From NCBI RefSeq assembly GCF_900103585.1, contig NZ_FNHV01000039.1, positions 1 through 51,556 of the forward strand: a stretch of DNA of 51,556 nt, given 5' to 3'. Position 1 is the first letter of the stretch; each line of letters opens with the position of its first letter. The notes below the pieces were generated by a model. That model saw only the letters and a program-made list of their open reading frames with translations. It was not told the origin of the DNA and searched no databases. This DNA comes from Streptomyces sp. cf386 (GTDB taxonomy: Bacteria; Actinomycetota; Actinomycetes; Streptomycetales; Streptomycetaceae). The translations under genes were made by a program, and so were the position numbers. This document shows, piece after piece, positions 25,526-34,443 of this stretch.

Positions 25526-27718
25526 TTACTCCTCCGCAGGGAGGGCAACTTCGGCCGCGGCGTCGGGCCCCTGCTCCAGCAGGACGCCGAATCCGTCCTC
25601 GTTCAGAACAGGCACCTTGAGCTGCATGGCCTTGTCGTACTTGGACCCAGGACTGTCACCTACGACGACAAAAGATGTCTTCTTCGAAACGGAACCTGTC
25701 ACTTTCGCTCCGCGACTTTGCAGCGCCTCCTTGGCGCCGTCGCGGGTGAAGTGCTCCAGCGTGCCCGTGACGACGACGGTAAGCCCTTCCAGCGGACGCG
25801 GCCCCTCGTCCTCGCCGGAGCCCTCCTCCTCCGTGCGGACACCGGCGGCCTTCCACTTGCGAAGGATCTCCTGGTGCCACTCCTCGGCGAACCACTCCTT
25901 GAGCGAGGCGGCGATGATCGGGCCGACCCCGTCGGTGTTCGCCAACTCCTCCTCACTGGCCTGTTCGATGCGGTCGATGGAGCGGAACTCACGGGCCAGC
26001 GCCTCGGCGGCGACCGGGCCGACGTGACGGATCGACAGGCCGGTGAGGATACGGGCGAGCGGGCGCTCCTTGGCGGCGGCGATGTTCTCCAGCATCGCGA
26101 CCGCGTTCTTCTTGGGCTCGCCCTGCTGGTTGGCGAAGACCGTGGCGATCTTCTCCTCGCCGGTCTTCGGGTCGCGCTTGGGCAGACCGCTGTCCTGGTC
26201 GAGGACGTACGCCTTGATGGGCAGCAGCTGCTCGACGCTCAGGTCGAACAGGTCGCCCTCGTCCACCAGCGCCGGCTCGGCCGGCTCCAGCGGCTTGGTG
26301 AGCGCGGCGGCGGCGACATAGCCGAAGTGCTCGATGTCCAGCGCCTTGCGGCCCGCGAGGTAGAACAGGCGCTCGCGCAACTGGGCCGGGCAGGTACGGG
26401 CGTTCGGGCAGCGCAGGTCGACGTCGCCCTCCTTCATGGGCCGGAGCGCCGTACCGCACTCGGGGCACTCGGCCGGCATCACGAACTCGCGCTCACTGCC
26501 GTCGCGCAGGTCGACGACGGGGCCGAGGATCTCCGGGATGACGTCACCGGCCTTGCGCAACACCACCGTGTCGCCGATGAGGACGCCCTTCAGCTTCACG
26601 ACGTCCTGGTTGTGCAGGGTGGCGAACTCGACCTCCGAGCCCGCGACCGTGACCGGTTCGACCTGGGCGTACGGCGTGACCCGGCCCGTACGGCCCACGC
26701 CCACGCGGATGTTGATGAGCTTGGTGTTGACCTCTTCGGGCGCGTACTTGTACGCGATCGCCCAGCGCGGTGCGCGCGAGGTGGACCCGAGGCGGCCCTG
26801 GAGGGGGATCTCGTCGAGCTTGACCACGACTCCGTCGATCTCGTGCTCCACGGAGTGCCGGTTCTCGCCGAAGTACGCGATGAACTCCCGGACGCCGTCG
26901 AGGTCCTCGACCACCTTGTTGTGCCGGGCGGTCGGCAGGCCCCAGGTCCCCAGCAGGTCGTACGCCTGGGAGAGGCGGGTCATGCCGTCGGAGCCCTCCA
27001 GGGCGCCGATGCCGTGGACGACCATGTGCAGGGGGCGGGTGGCGGTGACGCGCGGGTCCTTCTGGCGCAGTGAACCGGCGGCCGCGTTGCGCGGGTTGGC
27101 GAAGGGCTTGTCGCCGGCCTCGACCAGGCGGGCGTTGAGCTCCTCGAACTTCTCCATCGGGAAGTAGACCTCGCCGCGGATCTCCACCAGATCCGGGATG
27201 CGGTCGCCCTTCAGGCGGTCCGGAATGTCCGCGATCGTACGGACATTGGGAGTGATGTCCTCACCGGTGCGACCGTCGCCCCGAGTCGCCGCGCGCGTGA
27301 GGCGGCCCTGCTCGTAGGTGAGGTTGACGGCGAGGCCGTCGACCTTGAGCTCGCACAGGAAGTGGAACTTCGACGTGCCGACGTCCTTGTGGACGCGCTC
27401 GGCCCAGGCGGCGAGCTCCAGGTCGTCGAAGGCGTTGTCCAGCGAGAGCATGCGCTCGCGGTGCTGGACCGCGGTGAACTCCGTCTCGTACGCGCCCGCG
27501 ACCTTCTGGGTCGGCGAGTCCGGAGTTCGCAGTTCCGGGTACTCCTCCTCCAGCGCTTCGAGCGAGCGCAGGAGCTTGTCGAACTCCGCATCGCTGACGA
27601 CGGGAGCGTCCTTCACGTAGTACCGGAAGCGGTGCTCCTCGATCTGCTCAGCGAGCTTCGCGTGCTGCTCCCGTGCCTCGGCGGGCACCGTCGTCTCCGC
27701 TTGCTTGTCGCCGGCCAC
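25526..27718 (-). CDS. ligA: NAD-dependent DNA ligase
   Basis: This essential ligase joins nicks during replication and repair using NAD. The 730-residue protein has domain Ia (YYVKDAPVVSDAEFDKLL), the adenylation motif CELKVDGLAV with Lys125, the OB fold, a four-Cys zinc finger (ECPECGTAL...RCPNARTCPAQL), helix-hairpin-helix repeats, and a C-terminal BRCT domain (PLEGLTVVVTGTLEHFTRDGAKEAL). GTG 27718 is preceded by GGGAGGAC. It is 15 bp downstream of the MetE-like gene, so the two probably share a transcript. Confidence 0.98.
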   Translation of the reverse strand: MAGDKQAETTVPAEAREQHAKLAEQIEEHRFRYYVKDAPVVSDAEFDKLLRSLEALEEEYPELRTPDSPTQKVAGAYETEFTAVQHRERMLSLDNAFDDLELAAWAERVHKDVGTSKFHFLCELKVDGLAVNLTYEQGRLTRAATRGDGRTGEDITPNVRTIADIPDRLKGDRIPDLVEIRGEVYFPMEKFEELNARLVEAGDKPFANPRNAAAGSLRQKDPRVTATRPLHMVVHGIGALEGSDGMTRLSQAYDLLGTWGLPTARHNKVVEDLDGVREFIAYFGENRHSVEHEIDGVVVKLDEIPLQGRLGSTSRAPRWAIAYKYAPEEVNTKLINIRVGVGRTGRVTPYAQVEPVTVAGSEVEFATLHNQDVVKLKGVLIGDTVVLRKAGDVIPEILGPVVDLRDGSEREFVMPAECPECGTALRPMKEGDVDLRCPNARTCPAQLRERLFYLAGRKALDIEHFGYVAAAALTKPLEPAEPALVDEGDLFDLSVEQLLPIKAYVLDQDSGLPKRDPKTGEEKIATVFANQQGEPKKNAVAMLENIAAAKERPLARILTGLSIRHVGPVAAEALAREFRSIDRIEQASEEELANTDGVGPIIAASLKEWFAEEWHQEILRKWKAAGVRTEEEGSGEDEGPRPLEGLTVVVTGTLEHFTRDGAKEALQSRGAKVTGSVSKKTSFVVVGDSPGSKYDKAMQLKVPVLNEDGFGVLLEQGPDAAAEVALPAEE

Positions 27719-27733
27719 CGTAATGTCCTCCCG

Positions 27734-28741
27734 TTACTCTGGGTTGTCCGCGAGGGATCTCGCCGCCCGGACACAGTGGGCGAGAGCCCCCCGCACATAC
27801 TCGGGGGAAGCCCCCGCGAGTCCGCACGACGGCGTGACCGTGACCGCCTCCGCGAGAAGCCCCGGTGACAGCCCCAGCCTGCGCCACAACGTCCTGACAC
27901 CCATGACGCTACCGGCAGGGTCTGACAATGGGCCGTCCGTGCCCGGGACGACACCGGCGAAGAGCCGCGTGCCCCCTTCCACCGCCTCGCCGATCGCGTC
28001 GTCGTCACGCTCGGTGAGAAGGGAGAAGTCGAAGGAGATCGCCGCCGCGCCCGCTCGGCGCAGCAGGGCGAACGGGACGTCCGGTGCGCACGAGTGGACC
28101 ACGACGGGGCCCTCACCGTGAACCCCGACGACGTCGCGGAGGGTGGCCTCGACGATCTGCCGGTCCACGGCCCGATGGGTGCGGTAGCCGCTGGCGGACC
28201 TGACCTGGCCGCGCAGGACGGCGACGAGGGAGGGCTCGTCGAGCTGGAGGACGAGTCGGGCGCCGGGTACGCGCCTCCGGACCTCCTCCAGATGCAGCCG
28301 CAGCCCTTCGGCGAGGGAGGCGGCCAGGTCGCGGCAGGCGCCGGCGTCGGAGAGAGCGGCCTCGCCGTTCCGCAGCTCCAGCGCGGCGGCCAGCGTCCAC
28401 GGCCCCACGGCCTGGACCTTCAGCAGCCCCTCGTACTCCTGGGTGAACTCCTCCAGCGCGTCGAGGTCCTCCCCCAGCCACGACCTGGCCCGCCGGGTGT
28501 CCCGCCCCGGCCGGTCCCCGAGCCGCCACCCGCTGGGCTCCACGCGCGCGTACAGCTCGACGAGCATTCCGGCGGTCCGCCCGATCATGTCCGCACCGGG
28601 CCCGCGAGCGGGTAGCTCGGCGAGGTACGGGAAGTCCTCGAAGGACCCGGTCACGGTCCTGGCGGTCTCACGGGCGTCACCGCCGGGCATGGAACCGACG
28701 CCGGTGGCGGGGGCGAAGGCGAACTGGGTGTTGTCACTCAC
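27734..28741 (-). CDS. Short MetE-like (core) methionine synthase-family protein
   Basis: This 335-residue protein belongs to the cobalamin-independent methionine synthase catalytic-domain (UROD/MetE-like) family. It begins FAPATGVGSMPGGDARETARTV. The putative zinc ligands are visible: His and Cys in VVVHSCAPD and Cys in TPSCGLAG, with LQLDEPSL nearby. At under half the length of full MetE it lacks the N-terminal duplicated domain, so it is a 'core MetE' type. Such proteins may transfer methyl groups from a corrinoid or other donor to a thiol. Its role here is unproven. It lies directly upstream of ligA. Confidence 0.82.
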   Translation of the reverse strand: MSDNTQFAFAPATGVGSMPGGDARETARTVTGSFEDFPYLAELPARGPGADMIGRTAGMLVELYARVEPSGWRLGDRPGRDTRRARSWLGEDLDALEEFTQEYEGLLKVQAVGPWTLAAALELRNGEAALSDAGACRDLAASLAEGLRLHLEEVRRRVPGARLVLQLDEPSLVAVLRGQVRSASGYRTHRAVDRQIVEATLRDVVGVHGEGPVVVHSCAPDVPFALLRRAGAAAISFDFSLLTERDDDAIGEAVEGGTRLFAGVVPGTDGPLSDPAGSVMGVRTLWRRLGLSPGLLAEAVTVTPSCGLAGASPEYVRGALAHCVRAARSLADNPE

Positions 28742-28791
28742 CCGGACAGCGTATGTAACCGTCCGCCCCAGGTTTCACCACCCGAGCCACG

Positions 28792-29481
28792 TCACCGCCC
28801 CGGCCGCACCGTCAGATCGTTGATCTCCGCGTCCCTCGGCAGGTCCAGGGCCATCAGGATCGTCGTCGCCACCGACTCGGGGTCGATCCACTTCGAGGCG
28901 TCGTACTCCTTGCCCTCCTGCTGGTGGACCTTGGCCTGCATGGGGCTCGCCGTGCGCCCGGGGTAGACGGTGGTCACCCGGACCCCGTTGCCGTGCTCCT
29001 CGTGGCGGAGGGAGTCCGCGAGGGCCTTGAGGCCGTGCTTGGAGGCGGCGTACGCGGACCAGCCGGCGTGGGCGTTGAGGCCGGCGCCGGAGTTCACGAA
29101 GATCACGTGGCCGCGGGTGGTCCGGAGTTGGGGGAGGAAGTGCCGGGTCAGCTCGGCCGGGGAGACAAGGTTGACGTTGAGCTGGTGACGCCAGGTCTTG
29201 GAGGTCAGGTCGCCCACCGCGCCCAGGTCCACGACACCGGCGATGTGAAGCAGGGAGTCCACCCGGTCAGGCAGCGACTGGTGGGAGAAGGCCCAGGACA
29301 GCCTGTCCGGGTCCGCCAGGTCGCCGACCAGCGTCCTCGCGCCGGGAAACTCCGCCGTCAGCTCCTTCGCACGGCCCGCGTCGCGCGCGTGCAGGACAAG
29401 TTCGTCCCCGCGCGCGTGCAGGCGGCGGGCGACGGCCGCGCCGATGCCGGAGCCCGCTCCGGTGATCACATGAGTAGCCAT
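28792..29481 (-). CDS. Short-chain dehydrogenase/reductase (SDR)
   Basis: This classical SDR oxidoreductase has 229 residues. The cofactor motif is TGAGSGIG (residues 6-13), and the catalytic motif YAASKHG carries Tyr and Lys, with the Ser in VNSGAG. The stretch LLHIAGVVDLG corresponds to the usual NNAG. ATG 29481 is chosen, with ATG 29490 as an alternative. Neither has a good Shine-Dalgarno sequence. It follows the LOG-family gene by 27 bp on the same strand. The substrate cannot be predicted. Confidence 0.9.
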   Translation of the reverse strand: MATHVITGAGSGIGAAVARRLHARGDELVLHARDAGRAKELTAEFPGARTLVGDLADPDRLSWAFSHQSLPDRVDSLLHIAGVVDLGAVGDLTSKTWRHQLNVNLVSPAELTRHFLPQLRTTRGHVIFVNSGAGLNAHAGWSAYAASKHGLKALADSLRHEEHGNGVRVTTVYPGRTASPMQAKVHQQEGKEYDASKWIDPESVATTILMALDLPRDAEINDLTVRPGR

Positions 29482-29508
29482 GCCCGCCATGCTCGCATCA
29501 GCGCGGGG

Positions 29509-30048
29509 TCACTCCACCCCCTGGCTCTCCTCCAGATACGCCAGCGCCCCGACCGGCTCCTCCGCGAAGAAGACCAGGTCGGTCAGTGGGCGGGGCAGGA
29601 AGCCCTCGTCGTCCATGCGGCGGAACTGCTCCTTCAGGCCGTCGTAGAACCCCGCGGTGTTGAGCAGCACCACCGGCTTGTCGGTGTGACCGTGCTTCTT
29701 CAGCTCCAGGATCTCCGTCGCCTCGTCCAGGGTCCCGGTGCCGCCGACCATGATCACCACCGCGTCGGCCTTCTCCAGCAGCAGCCTCTTGCGCTCGGCG
29801 AGGTCCTTGGCGATGACCATCTCGTCGACACCGGCGCGCGCCTTGGCGGCCAGGAACTCGACGGAGACCCCGACGAGCCGTCCGCCCGCCTCCTGCACCC
29901 CGTCGGCGACGACCTTCATCAGCCCGACGTCGGAGCCGCCCCACACGAGCGTGTGACCGCCCTTGCCCAGCAGTTTCGCGAACTCGCGCGCGGGGCGCGT
30001 GTAACGGTCGTCGAGGTCGGCGGCGGAGAGGAAGACGCAGATTCGCAT
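29509..30048 (-). CDS. LOG-family (Rossmann-fold, TIGR00730-like) protein
   Basis: This 179-residue protein belongs to the LOG/lysine-decarboxylase-like family, whose members include cytokinin riboside 5'-monophosphate phosphoribohydrolases. It starts MRICVFLSAADLDDRYTRPAREFAKLLG. The typical GGSDVGLM and the catalytic ERK (residues 85-88 area) are present. The signature PGGxGTxxE reads VGGTGTLDE at 101-109, with Pro replaced by Val. The enzyme may still be active because the GTxxE core is kept. It is divergent from the DUF427 gene. Confidence 0.85.
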   Translation of the reverse strand: MRICVFLSAADLDDRYTRPAREFAKLLGKGGHTLVWGGSDVGLMKVVADGVQEAGGRLVGVSVEFLAAKARAGVDEMVIAKDLAERKRLLLEKADAVVIMVGGTGTLDEATEILELKKHGHTDKPVVLLNTAGFYDGLKEQFRRMDDEGFLPRPLTDLVFFAEEPVGALAYLEESQGVE

Positions 30049-30099
30049 GCAGCCACCGTACGCGGGAAGAACCGGGGGCCCGCGAGCGCTTTTGCGGAT

Positions 30100-30423
30100 A
30101 TGGCTGACGGACACACGATCACGATCGAGCAGGGCACACGCAGCGTGCGGGTGGTTCACGGCAACCAGATCCTGGCCGAGAGCGACCGCCCGCTCATCCT
30201 GCGGGAGACAGGCTGCCCCGCGCGGTACTACATCCCGCCCGAGGACGTACGCCTGGACCTGCTGACGCCCTCCGAGACGCACACCTACTGCCCCTTCAAG
30301 GGAACGGCCTCCTACTGGTCACTGCCGGACGCGACGGACCTCGTCTGGTCGTACCCGGACCCGAAGCCGGACGTCACCGCGATCAAGGACCATCTCTGCT
30401 TCTACGAAGTCGAAGTGTCGTAG
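30100..30423 (+). CDS. DUF427 domain protein
   Basis: This 107-residue protein has the whole DUF427 (nucleotidyltransferase-unrelated, small beta) fold. Landmarks are ITIEQGTRSVRVVHGNQILAESDRPLILRE, YYIPPEDVRLDLL, HTYCPFKGTASYWSLP and FYEVEVS. The function of the family is unknown. Members often accompany oxidoreductases. ATG 30100 is divergent from the LOG-family gene by 51 bp. No strong Shine-Dalgarno sequence is seen. Confidence 0.9.
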   Translation: MADGHTITIEQGTRSVRVVHGNQILAESDRPLILRETGCPARYYIPPEDVRLDLLTPSETHTYCPFKGTASYWSLPDATDLVWSYPDPKPDVTAIKDHLCFYEVEVS

Positions 30424-30460
30424 GCGATTAGATCCGTGCCGTGCGGCAACCTGCACAAGC

Positions 30461-31243
30461 ATGGACAAGAAGACCATTTCGACCGACGGCACCTCCATCA
30501 CGTACGAGATCACCGGTGAGGGTCCGGTGGTGATCCTCGTCAGCGGCGCCATGTCCACCGGGGGCACGGTGGCGCCGCTGGCCGTGCCCCTGTCCGCCCG
30601 CTTCAGGGTCGCCGTGTACGACAGGCGCGGGCGGGGAGAGAGCGGGGACACGGCGCCGTACGCGGTGGAGCGTGAGGTCGAGGATCTCGCCACCCTGATC
30701 GAGACGATGGGCGGCGAGGCGGCGCTGTGCGGCGTCTCGTCGGGCGGTGCGCTGGTGCTCGAGGCCGCGGCGAGCGGGCTGCCGGTGCGTCAGATCGCGG
30801 TGTACGAGGTGCCGTTCGTCGATTTCCTGGAGGGTGGTGCCAGGCTGCACGCCGAGTACACGGCGAATCTGGCCGAGGCGCTCGCGCAGGGGCGACGCGG
30901 CGACGCCGTCGAGCTCTTCCTCCGGCTCACCGGCATGGCCGAGCAGACGATCCAGGGTGCCCGCCAGTCACCCATGTGGGCCGGAATGGAGGCGATCGCA
31001 CCGAGCCTGGCGTACGACAACGCCGTGATGGGCGACGGGCTGGCGCCCCGGGAACGACTGGCCTCGATCACGGCCCCGCTCCTGGCCGTGGCGGGCGGCG
31101 CAAGCCCTTCCTGGATGCGCGAGGCGACGCGGACGGTCGCGGAGACCGTGCCCGAGGGGACGTACCGGAGCCTGGAGGGGCAGACCCACATGGTGGAGCC
31201 GGACGTCCTCGGGCCGGTCCTCGCGGAGTTCTTCGAGGGGTGA
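30461..31243 (+). CDS. Alpha/beta hydrolase
   Basis: This 260-residue alpha/beta hydrolase-fold protein has the nucleophile elbow CGVSSGG (Ser in GVSSG). The early oxyanion region is VILVSGAMSTGG and YDRRGRGESG. The catalytic His is probably in the final GQTHMVEPD segment. Family relatives hydrolyse esters, epoxides or haloalkanes, and the substrate is unknown. It follows the DUF427 gene by 37 bp and may be co-transcribed. It converges on mnmA with 24 bp between stops. Confidence 0.88.
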   Translation: MDKKTISTDGTSITYEITGEGPVVILVSGAMSTGGTVAPLAVPLSARFRVAVYDRRGRGESGDTAPYAVEREVEDLATLIETMGGEAALCGVSSGGALVLEAAASGLPVRQIAVYEVPFVDFLEGGARLHAEYTANLAEALAQGRRGDAVELFLRLTGMAEQTIQGARQSPMWAGMEAIAPSLAYDNAVMGDGLAPRERLASITAPLLAVAGGASPSWMREATRTVAETVPEGTYRSLEGQTHMVEPDVLGPVLAEFFEG

Positions 31244-31267
31244 CCCGACCGCGCGGGGAGCGCCGCC

Positions 31268-32398
31268 TCAGACGGCCGTGGGCGTCGCCCGCACCGTAGA
31301 CGCGATCGTCGCCGAGCCCACCACGCGCGTGTCGTCGTACAGGACGATCGCCTGGCCGGGGGCGACGCCGCGGACCGGCTCGGTGAACGTGACCTCCAGG
31401 GTGCCGTCGATCAGTTCGGCGGTCACCTCGGTCTCGCCGCCGTGGGCGCGCAGCTGGGCGGTGTAGGTGCCGGGGCCGGTCGGGGCGGTGCCGCACCAGC
31501 GGGGCTTGATGGCGGTGAGGGCGCTGACGTCCAGGGAGGCCGCCGGGCCGACCGTCACCGTGTTGTTCACCGGCGAGATGTCGAGGACGTAGCGCGGCTT
31601 GCCGTCGGCGGCCGGGGTGCCGATGCGCAGGCCCTTGCGCTGGCCGATGGTGAAGCCGTACGCGCCCTCGTGGGTGCCGAGCTTGGCTCCCGACTCGTCG
31701 ACGATGTCGCCCTCCGCCTTGCCGAGGCGGTGCGCGAGGAAGCCCTGGGTGTCGCCGTCGGCGATGAAGCAGATGTCGTGCGAGTCGGGCTTCTTGGCGA
31801 CCGCGAGGCCCCGGCGCTCGGCCTCGGCGCGGATCTCGTCCTTCGTCGTCAGCGTGTCGCCGAGCGGGAACAGCGCGTGCGCCAGCTGCTGCTCGTCCAG
31901 GACGCCGAGGACGTACGACTGGTCCTTGGCCATGTCGGAGGCGCGGTGCAGTTCGCGCGTGCCGTCGTCGTTCAGCACGACCGTCGCGTAGTGGCCCGTG
32001 CAGACCGCGTCGAAGCCGAGGGCCAGCGCCTTGTCGAGCAGGGCAGCGAACTTGATCTTCTCGTTGCAGCGCAGGCAGGGGTTCGGGGTGCGGCCGGCCT
32101 CGTACTCGGCGATGAAGTCGTCGACCACGTCCTCGCGGAAGCGGTCGGCGAGGTCCCACACGTAGAACGGGATGCCGATGACGTCGGCGGCGCGGCGGGC
32201 GTCGCGGGAGTCCTCGATGGTGCAACAGCCCCGCGCGCCCGTGCGGAAGGATTGGGGGTTCGCGGAGAGTGCGAGGTGGACGCCGGTGACGTCGTGGCCC
32301 GCTTCGGCCGCGCGGGCGGCTGCGACGGCGGAATCGACCCCGCCGGACATGGCGGCGAGGACGCGGAGGGGGCGGGAGGGCTGCGCGGTGTCAGTCAT
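31268..32398 (-). CDS. mnmA: tRNA-specific 2-thiouridylase MnmA
   Basis: This enzyme thiolates U34 of tRNA for Glu, Gln and Lys to 2-thiouridine using ATP and sulfur from cysteine desulfurase. The 376-residue protein has the PP-loop SGGVDS (18-23), the Cys108 nucleophile in NPCLRCN, the persulfide Cys210 (HDICFI), and the C-terminal beta domain. The start is ATG 32398. The amidase gene on the other strand lies between it and the cysteine desulfurase gene, its probable sulfur donor. Confidence 0.96.
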   Translation of the reverse strand: MTDTAQPSRPLRVLAAMSGGVDSAVAAARAAEAGHDVTGVHLALSANPQSFRTGARGCCTIEDSRDARRAADVIGIPFYVWDLADRFREDVVDDFIAEYEAGRTPNPCLRCNEKIKFAALLDKALALGFDAVCTGHYATVVLNDDGTRELHRASDMAKDQSYVLGVLDEQQLAHALFPLGDTLTTKDEIRAEAERRGLAVAKKPDSHDICFIADGDTQGFLAHRLGKAEGDIVDESGAKLGTHEGAYGFTIGQRKGLRIGTPAADGKPRYVLDISPVNNTVTVGPAASLDVSALTAIKPRWCGTAPTGPGTYTAQLRAHGGETEVTAELIDGTLEVTFTEPVRGVAPGQAIVLYDDTRVVGSATIASTVRATPTAV

Positions 32399-32458
32399 AA
32401 CCCTTCCAGGGTACGGGGGCGCGGGAACCAGGGCCCCCGGGTATCCGTTGACGATCAC

Positions 32459-33124
32459 ATGGGACAGCGGAAGGCTCCGAAGGACGGCGACCGGAAGGTC
32501 GGGCGTCGCGCGTTGCTGATCGGTGGGGCAGTGGCGGCCGCGGGCTCGGCCGTGCTGGCCCGCGACGAGCTCGCGAGGTTGTGGTGGCGGGTGCCGGGCG
32601 TGGAGAAGCCGCGCAAGGAAGGCGAGGTCGACTTCGCGGGCGCGCGGTGGGTGGCGGCGTCGGACGCGAACTGGCGGCGGGCGGACCGGCCCGACGACTA
32701 CGGCATAGACATGGTGATCATCCATGTCACCCAGGGCAGCTTCGCCAGCGCGGTGAAGGTGTTCCAGGACCCGGAACACGGCGCCGCCGCGCACTACATC
32801 GTCCGCAAGGACGGCCACATCACGCAGATGATCCGCGAGCTGGACGTGGCGTACCACGCGGGCAACCGCGACTACAACGAGCGCAGCATCGGCATCGAGC
32901 ACGAGGGCTTCGTGGACCGGCCGCAGGACCTCACGGACGAGATGTACGAGGCCTCGGCGCGGCTCACGGCCCGGATATGCGCGCGCTACGACATCCCGGT
33001 CGACCGCGAGCACATCATCGGGCATGTGGAGGTGCCGGGGACCGACCACACGGATCCCGGGGAGCACTGGGACTGGGACCGGTACATGAAGCTCGTCCGG
33101 GAGGCGCGTACGGCGCCCGCGTAG
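32459..33124 (+). CDS. Tat-type N-acetylmuramoyl-L-alanine amidase (Amidase_2)
   Basis: This 221-residue peptidoglycan amidase cleaves between MurNAc and L-Ala. A twin-arginine-like N-terminus (RKVGRRALLIGGAVAAAGSAVLA, with Arg16-Arg17) suggests export or membrane anchoring by Tat. The Amidase_2/PGRP zinc site is visible: His89 (VIIHVTQG), His197 and Asp199 (GTDHTDPG), with SIGIEHEG near the catalytic centre. No cell-wall binding domain follows, so it is the catalytic unit alone. It lies between mnmA and the cysteine desulfurase gene but on the other strand. Release from the membrane is uncertain. Confidence 0.9.
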   Translation: MGQRKAPKDGDRKVGRRALLIGGAVAAAGSAVLARDELARLWWRVPGVEKPRKEGEVDFAGARWVAASDANWRRADRPDDYGIDMVIIHVTQGSFASAVKVFQDPEHGAAAHYIVRKDGHITQMIRELDVAYHAGNRDYNERSIGIEHEGFVDRPQDLTDEMYEASARLTARICARYDIPVDREHIIGHVEVPGTDHTDPGEHWDWDRYMKLVREARTAPA

Positions 33125-33130
33125 CGGGCC

Positions 33131-33156
33131 AGGGCCTGTCCGGCGGATCAGGCCCT
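33131..33156. terminator. Bidirectional hairpin overlapping cysteine desulfurase stop
   Basis: AGGGCCTG (33131-33138) and CAGGCCCT (33149-33156) form a perfect 8-bp stem around a 10-nt loop. The right arm overlaps the first bases of the cysteine desulfurase stop codon (TAG, 33157-33155). The element resembles a dispersed Streptomyces inverted repeat I recall from many gene ends. It probably terminates both converging genes, but no strong T-run is present. Confidence 0.6.
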
Positions 33157-34330
33157 AGGTGAGCCCTGCCGCCCGCGCTCGTTCCACCGCCGGGCCGATC
33201 GCCTTGGCCACGGCCTCGACGTCGGCCTCGGTGGAGGTGTGGCCGAGGGAGAAGCGGAGGGTGCCGCGAGCCAGGTCGGGGTCGGTGCCGGTGGCCAGCA
33301 GGACGTGGCTGGGCTGGGCGACGCCCGCGGTGCAGGCGGAGCCGGTGGAGCACTCGATGCCCTGGGCGTCCAGGAGCAGCAGCAGGGAGTCGCCCTCGCA
33401 GCCCGGGAAGGTGAAGTGGGCGTTGGCCGGGAGGCGGCCGCCGGGTGCGGGGTCGCCGCCGAGGATCGCGTCCGGGACGGCCGTACGGACCGCCTCGACC
33501 AGGGCGTCGCGCAGGGCGCCGATCTCGGTGGCGAACCATGCGCGCTGCTCGGCGGCGAGACGGCCGGCGACCGCGAAGGAGGCGATGGCGGGGACGTCGA
33601 GGGTGCCGGAGCGGACGTGGCGTTCCTGGCCGCCGCCGTGCAGGACGGGTACGGGGGTGTATTCGCGGCCGAGCATCAGCGCGCCGATGCCGTAGGGGCC
33701 GCCGATCTTGTGGCCCGACACCGTCATCGCGGCGAGGCCGGAGGCGGCGAAGTCGACGGGGACCTGGCCGAAGGCCTGGACGGCGTCGGCGTGCAGGGGG
33801 ACGTCGAACTCCCTTGCCACGTCCGCGAGTTCGCGGATCGGCATGAGGGTGCCGATCTCGTTGTTGGCCCACATCACGGTCGCCAGGGCGATGTCGTGGG
33901 GGTTGCGGGCGATGGCCTCGCGCAGGGTGTCGGGGTGGACGCGTCCGTGGGAGTCGACCGGGAGGTACTCGACGTTCGCACCCTCGTGCTCGGCGAGCCA
34001 GTGGACGGCGTCGAGGACGGCGTGGTGTTCGACGGGGCTGGCAAGGACACGGGTGCGGGTGCCTGCGGGGTCGGCATCGCGGCGGGACCAGTACAGGCCC
34101 TTGACCGCGAGGTTGTCGGCCTCGGTGCCGCCGGAGGTGAGGACGACCTCACTGGGGCGGGCGCCGAGCGCTTCCGCGAGGGTTTCGCGGGCCTCCTCGA
34201 CGGTGCGCCTCGCGCGGCGGCCGGATGCGTGGAGGGAGGAGGCGTTGCCGGTGACGCTCAGCTGGGCGGTCAGTGCCTCTGCCGCCTCCGGGAGCATGGG
34301 GGTCGTCGCGGCGTGGTCGAGGTAAGCCAT
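33155..34330 (-). CDS. iscS: Cysteine desulfurase (IscS/NifS-like)
   Basis: This PLP enzyme removes sulfur from cysteine as a persulfide for Fe-S clusters and tRNA thiolation. The 391-residue protein starts at ATG 34330 (MAYLDHAATTPMLPEAAEAL). The PLP Lys208 is in SGHKIGGPYG, the catalytic Cys333 is in STGSACTAG, and GGTEADNLAV and ASPVEHHAV are also typical. No ISC scaffold genes follow it. Its nearness to mnmA suggests the sulfur is used for tRNA 2-thiouridine. Confidence 0.95.
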   Translation of the reverse strand: MAYLDHAATTPMLPEAAEALTAQLSVTGNASSLHASGRRARRTVEEARETLAEALGARPSEVVLTSGGTEADNLAVKGLYWSRRDADPAGTRTRVLASPVEHHAVLDAVHWLAEHEGANVEYLPVDSHGRVHPDTLREAIARNPHDIALATVMWANNEIGTLMPIRELADVAREFDVPLHADAVQAFGQVPVDFAASGLAAMTVSGHKIGGPYGIGALMLGREYTPVPVLHGGGQERHVRSGTLDVPAIASFAVAGRLAAEQRAWFATEIGALRDALVEAVRTAVPDAILGGDPAPGGRLPANAHFTFPGCEGDSLLLLLDAQGIECSTGSACTAGVAQPSHVLLATGTDPDLARGTLRFSLGHTSTEADVEAVAKAIGPAVERARAAGLT

Positions 34331-34443
34331 GGTGACGCCGATTCTACGGGCCCCTGTCAGCCGACCTGGCTCCAAGGTCGACTTGGGCTGCGGCTCGTCC
34401 CCGGCCGCTCGCCGTCAGCTCCGCATACCTGTGCTCGCGGCTC

